A program made the translations under genes and the position numbers. The notes beneath the pieces are model-generated. The model was not told the DNA's origin, ran no database searches, and worked only from the letters and a program-made list of their open reading frames with translations. Of a DNA stretch of 38,267 nucleotides, positions 29,504 to 37,997 are shown piece after piece (the stretch's first letter is position 1; the number at the start of each line of letters is the position of its first letter). The stretch covers positions 1 to 38,267 of the forward strand of contig JALWPK010000232.1 of assembly GCA_026995045.1 (NCBI GenBank), in the 5' to 3' direction. The DNA comes from Gammaproteobacteria bacterium (GTDB lineage Bacteria; Pseudomonadota; Gammaproteobacteria; SZUA-229).

Positions 29504-29534
29504 GAGGGGGTCTGAGACAGACCCCCTCTCTCTT
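29504..29534 (+). terminator. attenuating terminator between dsrC and dsrM
   Basis: GAGGGGGTCT (29504-29513) and AGACCCCCTC (29519-29528) form a perfect 10-bp stem with a GAGAC loop, followed by the pyrimidine/T stretch TCTCTTT. It should partly end transcripts after dsrC, giving more dsrAB-EFHC message than dsrMKL message. Confidence 0.75.
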
Positions 29535-29577
29535 TAAATTGATACTAAACCTGGTAACGCTGGCGAGAAGCTAAACA

Positions 29578-30339
29578 ATGACTGCTTTAAGCATTATTTA
29601 CGTCTTACTATTTTATGTGGCGATGATTACACTGGTTGCCGGTGTAACCAACAAGATCATGCAGTATGCTCGCGTACCTGCACCACTGAAAGTGCCCGTT
29701 ACCCCGGCGCCGCTGACCAAAACCGGCGTTGTCTACCGATTTTTTACCGAGGTTGTTTTTTTCAACAGCCTTTTCCGCTCAACCAAGTGGACCTGGGTTT
29801 TTGGCTGGATTTTCCATCTTGCGTTACTGCTGGCCTTCTTCCGTCACTTGCGCTACGTTATCAGCCCAAATTCCTTCCTGTGGCCGATAGTCAATCTCGA
29901 GCCTGTGCAGGCATTTGGTAAATACGCCGGTTTTGCCATGGTTTTTGGCCTGATCGGTCTGTTTGGTCGCCGTATTTTTGTCGACCGCGTGCGTTACATT
30001 TCATCGCCGTCTGATTATCTGATGCTGATTCTGCTTGCCGCCATTGCTATTACCGGCCTGTCGATGAGCTTTGTTGCTCACACTGACATCGTGCAGTTGA
30101 AAGCTTTCACCATGGGGCTGCTCCTGTTCGACTGGCAGAATCTTCCCGATGACATTATTTTGCTGACGCACCTGACGCTGGTGCTGTTTCTGATGATGAT
30201 TTTTCCCATCAGCAAACTGCTGCATGCGCCGGGTCTTTTCTTTGCTCCAACTCGTTACCAGATCGACAATCCGCGCGAAAAACGGCATTTGTCGCCTTGG
30301 GGCGCCGAGCTGGAAGCCAAAGATGGCCGCAATTCATAA
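29578..30339 (+). CDS. dsrM: DsrM, membrane b-type cytochrome
   Basis: A 253-residue integral membrane protein related to NarI. Five or so hydrophobic segments are visible (about residues 5-25, 70-88, 112-130, 147-170, 195-215), with His residues in them for haem b (for example WIFHLALLLAFFRHLRYV and LLTHLTLVLF). With DsrK it links quinones to cytoplasmic DsrC in the DsrMKJOP complex. A stop-to-start spacer of 108 bases with two hairpins separates it from dsrC. Confidence 0.95.
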   Translation: MTALSIIYVLLFYVAMITLVAGVTNKIMQYARVPAPLKVPVTPAPLTKTGVVYRFFTEVVFFNSLFRSTKWTWVFGWIFHLALLLAFFRHLRYVISPNSFLWPIVNLEPVQAFGKYAGFAMVFGLIGLFGRRIFVDRVRYISSPSDYLMLILLAAIAITGLSMSFVAHTDIVQLKAFTMGLLLFDWQNLPDDIILLTHLTLVLFLMMIFPISKLLHAPGLFFAPTRYQIDNPREKRHLSPWGAELEAKDGRNS

Positions 30340-30376
30340 CAACTAACCGGAACTGTGCGACAAGGTAAATAACACC

Positions 30377-31915
30377 ATGGCAAAGGCTGATTTCGATATA
30401 CCCGAAACTCACGAATTCCCCGTCATTCCGACGATTGTGGAAGGCGCTATGGCGCACAGCTCCCCGTTTCTGGCGAAGGAAGAGTTCCAGCAACAACTGG
30501 GCTTCCCCGGCGACGGCGAACTGATTGACAACTGGGAACAAGCGTTCAAGGACAAACTGGGCGAGATGCTCGGCAAGTACCAGTCACTGCAGGTGTTCAT
30601 GGACATCTGCGTGAAATGCGGCGCCTGCACCGACAAATGTCATTACTTCCTCGGCACCGCCGACCCAAAGAACATGCCGGTTGGCCGCCAGGATCTGCTG
30701 CGCAAGGTTTATCGCCGCTACTTTACCTTTGCCGGCAAATACTTCCCCAAACTGGTTGGCGCGGTTGATCTGACCGAGGAAGTGGTCGATGAAATGTACT
30801 CCTACTATCATCAATGTTCCGAATGCCGCCGCTGCTCAGTGTTCTGCCCTTACGGCATTGACACTGCGGAAATCACCATGGCCGCCCGCGACATACTCGC
30901 GCACATTGGCAAAGGCCAGAAATACTCCAACGAAATTATTGGCAAGGTCTTCAAGATTGGCAACAACCTCGGCCTGCCCGAGCCCGCGCTGGCTGACACG
31001 CTGGAAGGCATCGAGGAAGATGTTGAAGACGATACCGGCGTCAAGGTGCGCTACCCGCTGGATGAAAAAGGCGCAGAAATCCTGCTGGTAACGCCATCCG
31101 CTGACTTTTTCGCCGAGCCACATGTTGACGGCCTGATTGGCTATGGCAAGGTGTTCCACGAAGCCGGCGTCACCTGGACATTAAGCTCGAAAGCTTCTGA
31201 AGCCGCCAACTTTGGCCTGTTTATCGGCAACTACGAAAACATGCGCAACATTGCCCTGCGTATTCGGGAAGCGGCAAAGGAACTCGGCGTCAAACGCATC
31301 ATCTTCGGCGAATGTGGACACGCATGGCGCGTCGCCTACAGCTTCCTGAATACGCTGGCCGGTCCCTGGGACTTCCTCGACCCGAACTACCCTGTGCCAC
31401 AACACATACTCGAATTTACCTCAGACTGCCTGGATCGCGGCATTCTCAACATCGACAAATCGGAAAATGACTGGATGACGCTGACTTTCCACGATTCATG
31501 CAACGTGGCGCGCGCATCACGCATGGGCAACGAACCAGGCGGGCAGTTCACTATCCCGCGCAAGGTTATCAAGGCGGTTTGCAACAACTATTACGACATG
31601 GCCGAAGACACCATTTATGACAGCACATTCTGCTGCGGCGGCGGCGGCGGCCTGTTGACGGATGACTTGATGGAATTGCGCGTCAAGGGCGCACTGCCTC
31701 GCATGGAGGCGCTCAAGAACGTCATTGCCGAAAAAGGCGTTACCCACATGGCCGCGATTTGCGCCATCTGCAAATCACAGTTTACCAAGGTGCTGCCTTA
31801 CTACGGCATGACCATGGATCAGATTGTCAGCGTTCACCAACTGGTGAGCAATGCAATCATACTCGAAGGCCAGGGACAGGAGCCTGAGGAAGAAGGCGAA
31901 GACGAAGCCGCCTGA
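30377..31915 (+). CDS. dsrK: DsrK, HdrD-like iron-sulfur subunit
   Basis: A 512-residue cytoplasmic-side subunit of DsrMKJOP, related to heterodisulfide reductase HdrD. Two [4Fe-4S] motifs are present: CVKCGACTDKC (78, 81, 84, 88) and CSECRRCSVFC (147, 150, 153, 157). The CCG-type C-terminal domain contains TFCCGGGGG, the site of the non-cubane cluster that would handle DsrC thiols/disulfide. The C-terminus is acidic (EEEGEDEAA). Spacing to dsrM is 37 bases. Confidence 0.96.
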   Translation: MAKADFDIPETHEFPVIPTIVEGAMAHSSPFLAKEEFQQQLGFPGDGELIDNWEQAFKDKLGEMLGKYQSLQVFMDICVKCGACTDKCHYFLGTADPKNMPVGRQDLLRKVYRRYFTFAGKYFPKLVGAVDLTEEVVDEMYSYYHQCSECRRCSVFCPYGIDTAEITMAARDILAHIGKGQKYSNEIIGKVFKIGNNLGLPEPALADTLEGIEEDVEDDTGVKVRYPLDEKGAEILLVTPSADFFAEPHVDGLIGYGKVFHEAGVTWTLSSKASEAANFGLFIGNYENMRNIALRIREAAKELGVKRIIFGECGHAWRVAYSFLNTLAGPWDFLDPNYPVPQHILEFTSDCLDRGILNIDKSENDWMTLTFHDSCNVARASRMGNEPGGQFTIPRKVIKAVCNNYYDMAEDTIYDSTFCCGGGGGLLTDDLMELRVKGALPRMEALKNVIAEKGVTHMAAICAICKSQFTKVLPYYGMTMDQIVSVHQLVSNAIILEGQGQEPEEEGEDEAA

Positions 31916-31983
31916 TAATACCGAATTTAACAAATACTTTTTTTAACACCACCGGCAACGGTTGAAGCAACAGGAGAACTGGC

Positions 31984-33951
31984 ATGGCAACCTCTAAAGA
32001 AGACATGCAAAACGACAAGTTAACCTTCAGAAGATTTCGAGACGGTGATACCGACTGGGGCTCATTCACCAACAAAATCTTCAAGCAGGATACTTCGCAC
32101 AAGTGCCCGACTTACGTTCACCGTACGCCTCCCTGTCAGGGCAGTTGCCCTTCAGGTGAAGACATCCGTGGCTGGCTGGATATCGTACGCGGTATCGAAA
32201 CCCCGCCGGAAGGCGTCAGCATGAGCGAATACGCATTCCGCCGCTCCACCGACGCCAACCCGTTCCCTTCCATGATGGGTCGCGTGTGCCCGGCGCCTTG
32301 TCAGGACGGCTGTAACCGCAACAATGTTGAAGACTTTGTCGGCATTAACGCGGTTGAGCAGTACATCGGCGACACCGCTTTCGCCAACGGCTATAAATTT
32401 GACAACAGCGCGCCGCTGAGCGGCAAAAAGGTTGCCATCGTCGGTGGCGGCCCAGCCGGTCTGGCGGCCGCCTACCAGTTGCGTCGCAAAGGCCACGCCA
32501 GCACCATTTTTGATGACCACTCCGAACTGGGCGGCATGTTCAAGTACGGCATTCCCGGTTATCGCACCCCGCGTGACTTCCTGAACCACGAAATTCAGCG
32601 CATCCTCGACATGGGCGGCATCGACGTCAAACTCAACACCCGCGTCGGCAAGGACGTCAGCGTTGAAGAACTGGAAAAAGAATACGACGCCATTCTATGG
32701 GCCATCGGTTGTAAATCCGGTCGCGGCCTGCCGGTTGAAGGCGCTGACGCCCCCAACTGTGTATCCGGTGTCGCCTTCCTGGAAGCCTTCAACAAGGGCG
32801 ACCTGCAAGTGACCGCTGACAAGGTTGTCTGTGTAGGCGGCGGCGATACCTCTATCGACGTGGTTTCTGTTGCGCGTCGTCTGGGTAAGCTCAAGACCAT
32901 GGACGATGAAGTCCGTCCCGAGCAGGTTATCGGCGGCTATGTGGCTCACGATTCCGCGCTGGCTGCACAGCGTGAAGGCGCCCAGGTCACCCTGACTTCA
33001 CTGTTCGAACGCGACCAGATGACTGCCGCCGAGCATGAAGTGGAAGACGCCACCATCGAAGGCGTTGACATTCACACTGGCGTCATGCCTCTCAAGGTCA
33101 TCCTTGATGACAATGGCCGCGCTGTCGCCCTGCGCATGGCGAAATGCACCGTCACTGACGGCCGCCCCGAGCCGATTGAAGGCACCGAGTACGATATCGA
33201 AGCCGACCTCATCGTATCAGCAATCGGTCAGACCGGCGACCTGGAAGGTCTGGAAGAATTCGATAACGGTCGCGGCCTGATTGACGCCGACAATTTCTAC
33301 CGCGTGCCGGGCAAGGAGGGTCACTTTGTGGCTGGCGACATCGTGCGCCCTCACCTGCTGACCACGGCTATCGGCCAGGCGTCCATTGTTACTGACACCA
33401 TTCACGCCTACTTCGGTGAAGCTGAGCTGAAGAAACGTCCCAAGGTTGACGTACACCACTTCAAACTGACTGAAAAACTGGAAGAAGCCGGCCTGCATGT
33501 TGATGAATACGACGGTTCCAAGCTGCACGAGGACGAACAGCGCGGCACCTACCAGCAGACCTATGCGATTCACAACTACGAAGACCGTTCTGCGCAGGAA
33601 ATCATTTCCGCAGACAAACTGTTCCTCGGTCATTTTGAATACACGCCTCGCATCGAGCGTGAGATTGTTGTTCCCAGCGCGGATGAAGTACTGGGTCACT
33701 TTGCCGAGCGTCAGATTGGCTACACCGAAGAACAGGCGATTCAGGAAGCCAATCGCTGCATGAGCTGCGGCATGTGCTTCGAATGTGACAACTGCGTTAT
33801 TTTCTGTCCGCAAGACGCCATCTTCCGCGTGCGCAAGGATCAGCACACCGTTGGCCGCTATGTCGACACCGACTACAGCAGGTGCATCGGCTGCCACATC
33901 TGCTCCGATGTATGCCCGACCGGTTACATTGACATGGCGCTGGGTGAATAA
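31984..33951 (+). CDS. dsrL: DsrL, NAD(P)H:acceptor oxidoreductase subunit
   Basis: A 655-residue iron-sulfur flavoprotein like the small subunit of glutamate synthase. N-terminal Cys motifs (Cys41, 51, 55, and 102, 106, 110) are followed by an FAD-binding GGGPAG (154-159, in VAIVGGGPAGLAAAYQLRR), a pyridine-nucleotide-binding VGGGDTSIDV segment, and two C-terminal [4Fe-4S] motifs (CMSCGMCFECDNC and CIGCHICSDVCPTG). DsrL partners DsrAB and reduces NAD(P)+ in sulfur oxidisers, marking the oxidative direction. Start has an AGGAGAA site upstream. Confidence 0.96.
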   Translation: MATSKEDMQNDKLTFRRFRDGDTDWGSFTNKIFKQDTSHKCPTYVHRTPPCQGSCPSGEDIRGWLDIVRGIETPPEGVSMSEYAFRRSTDANPFPSMMGRVCPAPCQDGCNRNNVEDFVGINAVEQYIGDTAFANGYKFDNSAPLSGKKVAIVGGGPAGLAAAYQLRRKGHASTIFDDHSELGGMFKYGIPGYRTPRDFLNHEIQRILDMGGIDVKLNTRVGKDVSVEELEKEYDAILWAIGCKSGRGLPVEGADAPNCVSGVAFLEAFNKGDLQVTADKVVCVGGGDTSIDVVSVARRLGKLKTMDDEVRPEQVIGGYVAHDSALAAQREGAQVTLTSLFERDQMTAAEHEVEDATIEGVDIHTGVMPLKVILDDNGRAVALRMAKCTVTDGRPEPIEGTEYDIEADLIVSAIGQTGDLEGLEEFDNGRGLIDADNFYRVPGKEGHFVAGDIVRPHLLTTAIGQASIVTDTIHAYFGEAELKKRPKVDVHHFKLTEKLEEAGLHVDEYDGSKLHEDEQRGTYQQTYAIHNYEDRSAQEIISADKLFLGHFEYTPRIEREIVVPSADEVLGHFAERQIGYTEEQAIQEANRCMSCGMCFECDNCVIFCPQDAIFRVRKDQHTVGRYVDTDYSRCIGCHICSDVCPTGYIDMALGE

Positions 33952-33985
33952 CTGCGGTCACAATACAAGAAACAAGGTTAAAAAC

Positions 33986-34462
33986 ATGACAAAGCGTTTA
34001 CTGCGACTTGCTGTAATCCTTGCCGGCTGGGTAATGATGACCTTGCCAGCTCAGGGCATGGCTGAAACACCCTTTCCGGTGATTCATGAACCTGAGGGCG
34101 AGGGCGTCAAATGTGACATCCAGCCTGAATCGGAAGCTCGCAGGAATCATATGAAATACATCCTGCACAAGCGCGATGACACCATGCACAAGGGCATCCG
34201 CACCGCCAAGTACGGCCTGGCAAGATGTATCGATTGTCATAACAAGCCTGACGAAAGCGGCCACGTCGCCAGTCATGATGAAGACGAGCACTTCTGCAAT
34301 GCCTGCCATCAGTATGCCGCCGTCACCATCGACTGCTTTGAGTGTCATGCTGACAAGCCGCAGAAGTATATTAAACGCAACAAGCAAACCGCATTACAGC
34401 AGCAACTGAAACAAACCCTGCTGAACACTGCGGATGCTGGCAAGGTGGGTGATTCGAAATGA
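33986..34462 (+). CDS. dsrJ: DsrJ, periplasmic tri-haem cytochrome c
   Basis: A 158-residue protein with an uncleaved or cleavable N-terminal signal/anchor (residues 1-26) and three haem-binding motifs: CIDCH (81-85), CNACH (104-108) and CFECH (117-121). Cys43 (EGVKCDI) fits the unusual His/Cys haem ligand known for DsrJ. It is the periplasmic subunit of DsrMKJOP. The start ATG 33986 has AAGG upstream. Its last 4 bases (ATGA) overlap the dsrO start. Confidence 0.96.
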   Translation: MTKRLLRLAVILAGWVMMTLPAQGMAETPFPVIHEPEGEGVKCDIQPESEARRNHMKYILHKRDDTMHKGIRTAKYGLARCIDCHNKPDESGHVASHDEDEHFCNACHQYAAVTIDCFECHADKPQKYIKRNKQTALQQQLKQTLLNTADAGKVGDSK

Positions 34463-35238
34463 GCGAAAAAGTTTGCGACATCGCCGCCGAGGCGCAGTCT
34501 GTTGACCAGTCCCGGCGCGAGTTTCTGGGTAAAAGCCTCGCTGTTGCCGGCACGGTAACTATTGCGCCTGGCGTATTACTGCACCAGACAGCACACGCCA
34601 AACCTGATGAACAGCCGGTGACTGACGCCAGCCGCTGGGGTATTTTGATCGACACCAACAAGTGCGCAAAAGGCTGCACAGCCTGCGTCGACGCATGCAA
34701 CGAGGAACACGCCCTCACCGGCAGCATGCCAAAATCAGCCGACACACAGCGCACCCAGTACATCCGCAAGGTTACGCTGCGTGAGAAAAGCACCGGCTAC
34801 GAGCACTCGCTGCCGCTGATGTGTCAGCATTGCGAACATCCTCCCTGCGTCGACGTATGCCCGACAGGCGCTTCATTCAAGCGAGATGACGGCATTGTAC
34901 TGGTCGACAAGCACATTTGTATTGGTTGCCGTTACTGCATGATGGCCTGCCCGTACAAGGCGCGTTCTTTCGTTCATGAAGAGCTGCACAACCAGACCCT
35001 TTCCGCACCGCGTGGCAAAGGCACGGTCGAATCCTGCACCATGTGTGTGCATCGCGTCGACAAGGGTGACGCCCCCGCGTGTGTAGAAGCCTGCAACCAG
35101 GCTGAAAACAATGCCATGATTTTTGGCGATCTCAAGGATCCGGGAAGCGACATCTCAAAAGCGCTGAAAGCGCGCGGCGGCAAACAGTTGCGCGCCGACT
35201 TGCAGCTGAATACCGGCATTCGTTATCAAGGCATCTAA
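34459..35238 (+). CDS. dsrO: DsrO, periplasmic iron-sulfur protein
   Basis: A 259-residue ferredoxin-like subunit of DsrMKJOP. A twin-arginine signal is visible (SRREFLGKSLAVAG, from residue 18; cleavage near AHA), so it is exported folded. Several [4Fe-4S] motifs follow: CAKGCTACVDAC, CQHCEHPPCVDVCPTG, CIGCRYCMMACPYKAR and CTMCVHRVDKGDAPAC. It relays electrons between DsrJ and DsrP at the outer face of the membrane. Overlaps dsrJ by 4 bases (ATGA). Confidence 0.96.
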   Translation: MSEKVCDIAAEAQSVDQSRREFLGKSLAVAGTVTIAPGVLLHQTAHAKPDEQPVTDASRWGILIDTNKCAKGCTACVDACNEEHALTGSMPKSADTQRTQYIRKVTLREKSTGYEHSLPLMCQHCEHPPCVDVCPTGASFKRDDGIVLVDKHICIGCRYCMMACPYKARSFVHEELHNQTLSAPRGKGTVESCTMCVHRVDKGDAPACVEACNQAENNAMIFGDLKDPGSDISKALKARGGKQLRADLQLNTGIRYQGI

Positions 35239-35266
35239 CTGAAACAGGTTTCGAGAACGACTCATA

Positions 35267-36469
35267 ATGAAAAAAATCGAATACACAAGAGTTGAAGGTA
35301 AAAGCGCAGGCTATTTCGCCCTGCTGGGCGGCCTTGGCCTGATTATGCTGATTGGACTGCTTGCCGTCTGGCATATGGAGCACGAAGGCCACTATGTCAC
35401 CGGCATGACCAACCAGATTGTCTGGGGCATGCCGCATGTGTTTGCTGTTTTTCTCATTGTTGCCGCTTCCGGCGCGCTCAATGTCGCCTCGATTGCATCC
35501 GTGTTCCGCAAGAAAATGTATGACCCGCTGGCGCGATTGTCCGCCCTGCTCGCCGTCGCCCTGCTGGCCGGGGGACTGGTGGTGCTGCTGCTTGACCTGG
35601 GCCGCCCGGATCGTCTCATCGTGGCCATGACCTACTACAACTTCAAGTCCATCTTTGCCTGGAACATTATCCTGTACACCGGCTTCTTCGCCTTTGTCGG
35701 CGCATACCTGTGGACGATGATGGATCGCAATGTCTACACGTTCAAACCCTACGCCGGTTTTGCCGCATTCATCTGGCGTCTGATTCTGACCACCGGCACC
35801 GGATCAATCTTTGGTTTCCTGGTGGCGCGCTCCGCCTACGACGCCGCGCTGCTGGCGCCGATGTTCATCATCATGTCGTTTGCCTACGGTCTGGCCATCT
35901 ACATTCTGGTGCTGATGGCGGCGTACAAGTGGACCGGCCGCGAACTGGGCGACATGGTGCTCAACCGCCTGCGCAACCTGCTCGGCGTCTTTGTCGGCGC
36001 CGTGCTGTACTTTGTCGTGGTCTACCATCTGACCAACCTGTACATTACCGAACACCACGGCCTGGAAAAATTCCTGCTGCTGGAAGGCGATACCTACACC
36101 AACGTCTTCTGGATCGGGCAGATTCTGATTGGCATCATCCTGCCATTGATTCTGATATTCGCGCCGGGCGTGCGCAACAACCGCACCACCCTGGGCCTGG
36201 TCTCGCTGATGGTCATTTTCGGCGGCCTCAGCCAGATGTACGTCACCATCATTGGTGGTCAGGCTTACCCGCTGGAAATCTTCCCCGGCTACGAAGTCAG
36301 CAGCTCGTTCTTCGATGGCGTGGTTGCCGAATACACCCCGTCCATCTATGAAATTGCCTTAGGTGTCGGCGGCGTGGCGTTGTCACTGTTTGCTGTCGTC
36401 TTCGGCATCAAGGTGCTGGGCTTCCTGCCCGCATCCCTTGCCGACAAAGACGTTGACCCGCACGCCTGA
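35267..36469 (+). CDS. dsrP: DsrP, NrfD-type membrane subunit
   Basis: A 400-residue integral membrane protein with about ten hydrophobic segments, of the NrfD/PsrC family, which exchanges electrons with quinones. Typical features are FALLGGLGLIMLIGLLAV near the N-terminus, a LLLDLGRPDR loop and EIFPGYEVSSSFFDG near the C-terminus. It completes the DsrMKJOP complex. Start is 28 bases after dsrO. The next gene, dsrN, is separated by a palindromic element. Confidence 0.95.
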   Translation: MKKIEYTRVEGKSAGYFALLGGLGLIMLIGLLAVWHMEHEGHYVTGMTNQIVWGMPHVFAVFLIVAASGALNVASIASVFRKKMYDPLARLSALLAVALLAGGLVVLLLDLGRPDRLIVAMTYYNFKSIFAWNIILYTGFFAFVGAYLWTMMDRNVYTFKPYAGFAAFIWRLILTTGTGSIFGFLVARSAYDAALLAPMFIIMSFAYGLAIYILVLMAAYKWTGRELGDMVLNRLRNLLGVFVGAVLYFVVVYHLTNLYITEHHGLEKFLLLEGDTYTNVFWIGQILIGIILPLILIFAPGVRNNRTTLGLVSLMVIFGGLSQMYVTIIGGQAYPLEIFPGYEVSSSFFDGVVAEYTPSIYEIALGVGGVALSLFAVVFGIKVLGFLPASLADKDVDPHA

Positions 36470-36474
36470 ATATA

Positions 36475-36590
36475 TTGAATAATGAATAGTGAATAATGAG
36501 CGTCAAAAGCAGCTGATTTCAGCCGACAGCCGAACTGTCATAACCAACGCTCCACCATTATTCATTATTCATCTTTCACTATTCACTTGA
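36475..36590. repeat. GAATAATGAA palindromic element in the dsrP-dsrN spacer
   Basis: The left arm (about 36475-36499) repeats GAATAATGAATAGTGAATAA. The right arm (about 36557-36587) carries TTATTCATTATTCAT then CACTATTCAC, its approximate inverse. About 57 bases separate the arms. This is a small non-coding element inserted in the dsr operon; similar GAATAATGAATAGTG strings are widespread in bacterial genomes. Confidence 0.6.
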
Positions 36591-36605
36591 TGAGCAACGC
36601 TCATC
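36589..36605 (+). promoter_or_regulatory. hairpin directly before the dsrN start codon
   Basis: GATGAGC (36589-36595) and GCTCATC (36599-36605) form a perfect 7-bp stem with an AAC loop. The next base is the A of the dsrN ATG, and no Shine-Dalgarno sequence is present, so dsrN translation may be low or conditional. Confidence 0.55.
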
Positions 36606-37997
36606 ATGCGCCTCTACATTTCCGCCGCCCACAAATCGTCAGGCAAAACCACGGTCTCGATTGGCCTGTGCGCGGCATATACCTCCGCCGGTAAAACCGT
36701 TCAGGCATTCAAAAAAGGCCCCGACTATATCGACCCCCACTGGCTGGGTCGCGCAACCGGCCACAACTGTTACAACCTCGATTTTTACACCATGGAGCGT
36801 GACGAGATTGTGCGCTGTGTCGCGCAGCACTCGCAAAACGCCGACCTCACTCTGATAGAAGGCAACAAGGGACTTTACGATGGCCTCGATCTGGACGGCA
36901 GCAACAGTAACGCCGCGCTGGCTTCGCTGACCAATACGCCGGTTGTGCTGGTGCTGGATGCGCGTGGCATGACGCGCGGTATCGCCCCGCTGATTCTGGG
37001 TTACCAGGCATTCGACCCCTCCATCAACATTGCCGGGGTGATTCTCAACCAGCTCGGCGGCTCACGTCATGAAGCCAAATTGCGCAATGTCATCGAGCAC
37101 TATACCGATGTCAAGGTGGTCGGCGCCATTCACCACAACCCGCAGTTTGATATCGATGAGCGCCACCTCGGGCTGGTGCCCAGCCATGAAGACCCATACG
37201 CCGACAATAAAATTGCCCTGCTCGCCGACAGCGTTCGTCAACAGGTTGATCTGGATGCGCTGTATGCCCTTGGCGGCCAAGCGGGTCAACTACCCGACAC
37301 ACCACCGGCTGCGGTAACGGATGACACACACACCACGCCGGTTGCTGATATCAGGCTTGGCGTGGTCAAAAGCAGCGCGTTTGGTTTCTATTACCCGGAC
37401 GATCTCGATGCCTTTGTTCGGCATGGCGCTGAACTGGTGGACATCAACGTTGAAACCGAGGCCGCGCTTCCCGCCATTGACGGTCTGTTTATCGGCGGCG
37501 GCTTTCCTGAAACCCATCTGCAAACCCTGCAGGCCAACGCCTCAATGCGAAACAGCATCAAACAGGCGATCGACAATGGCCTGCCGGTATACGCAGAATG
37601 TGGCGGGCTGATGTATCTGGCAAAGGCGATCGAATGGCGCGATCAGCGCGGCGAAATGGTCGGCGCAATTGACGCTGATGTGGTGATGGAGCCCCGCCCG
37701 CAGGGGCGTGGTTATGTGCAACTGGAAACCAGCGACTCCCACCCCTGGCAGCAGGCCAACCGCGCCATCAGCGCGCATGAATTTCATTATTCCCGATTCA
37801 AACAGGCGCCTGAAAATGCTAAGTTTGCCTTCCGCGTCAAACGCGGCGCCGGCATTGATGGCGAGCACGATGGCTACCTGTACAAAAACCTGCTAGCCTG
37901 CTACGCGCACCAGCGCAATACGCAAGCCAACCCCTGGGTCAGCCGGTTCGTCAATTTCATTCGACAACACAAACAGAAGCAAGAACGCCATGATTAA
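36606..37997 (+). CDS. dsrN: DsrN, sirohaem amidase (CobB/CbiA-like)
   Basis: A 463-residue glutamine-dependent amidotransferase like cobyrinate a,c-diamide synthase. It has an ATP-binding P-loop (AAHKSSGKTT, 7-16), the synthetase domain (GLYDGLDLDGSNSN, LVLDARGMTRGI), and a C-terminal glutaminase-like domain with AECGGLMYLA whose nucleophile is Cys332. DsrN is proposed to amidate sirohaem for DsrAB. Homologues also act in cobalamin synthesis; the position in the dsr operon supports DsrN. It overlaps dsrR by 8 bases. Confidence 0.95.
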   Translation: MRLYISAAHKSSGKTTVSIGLCAAYTSAGKTVQAFKKGPDYIDPHWLGRATGHNCYNLDFYTMERDEIVRCVAQHSQNADLTLIEGNKGLYDGLDLDGSNSNAALASLTNTPVVLVLDARGMTRGIAPLILGYQAFDPSINIAGVILNQLGGSRHEAKLRNVIEHYTDVKVVGAIHHNPQFDIDERHLGLVPSHEDPYADNKIALLADSVRQQVDLDALYALGGQAGQLPDTPPAAVTDDTHTTPVADIRLGVVKSSAFGFYYPDDLDAFVRHGAELVDINVETEAALPAIDGLFIGGGFPETHLQTLQANASMRNSIKQAIDNGLPVYAECGGLMYLAKAIEWRDQRGEMVGAIDADVVMEPRPQGRGYVQLETSDSHPWQQANRAISAHEFHYSRFKQAPENAKFAFRVKRGAGIDGEHDGYLYKNLLACYAHQRNTQANPWVSRFVNFIRQHKQKQERHD

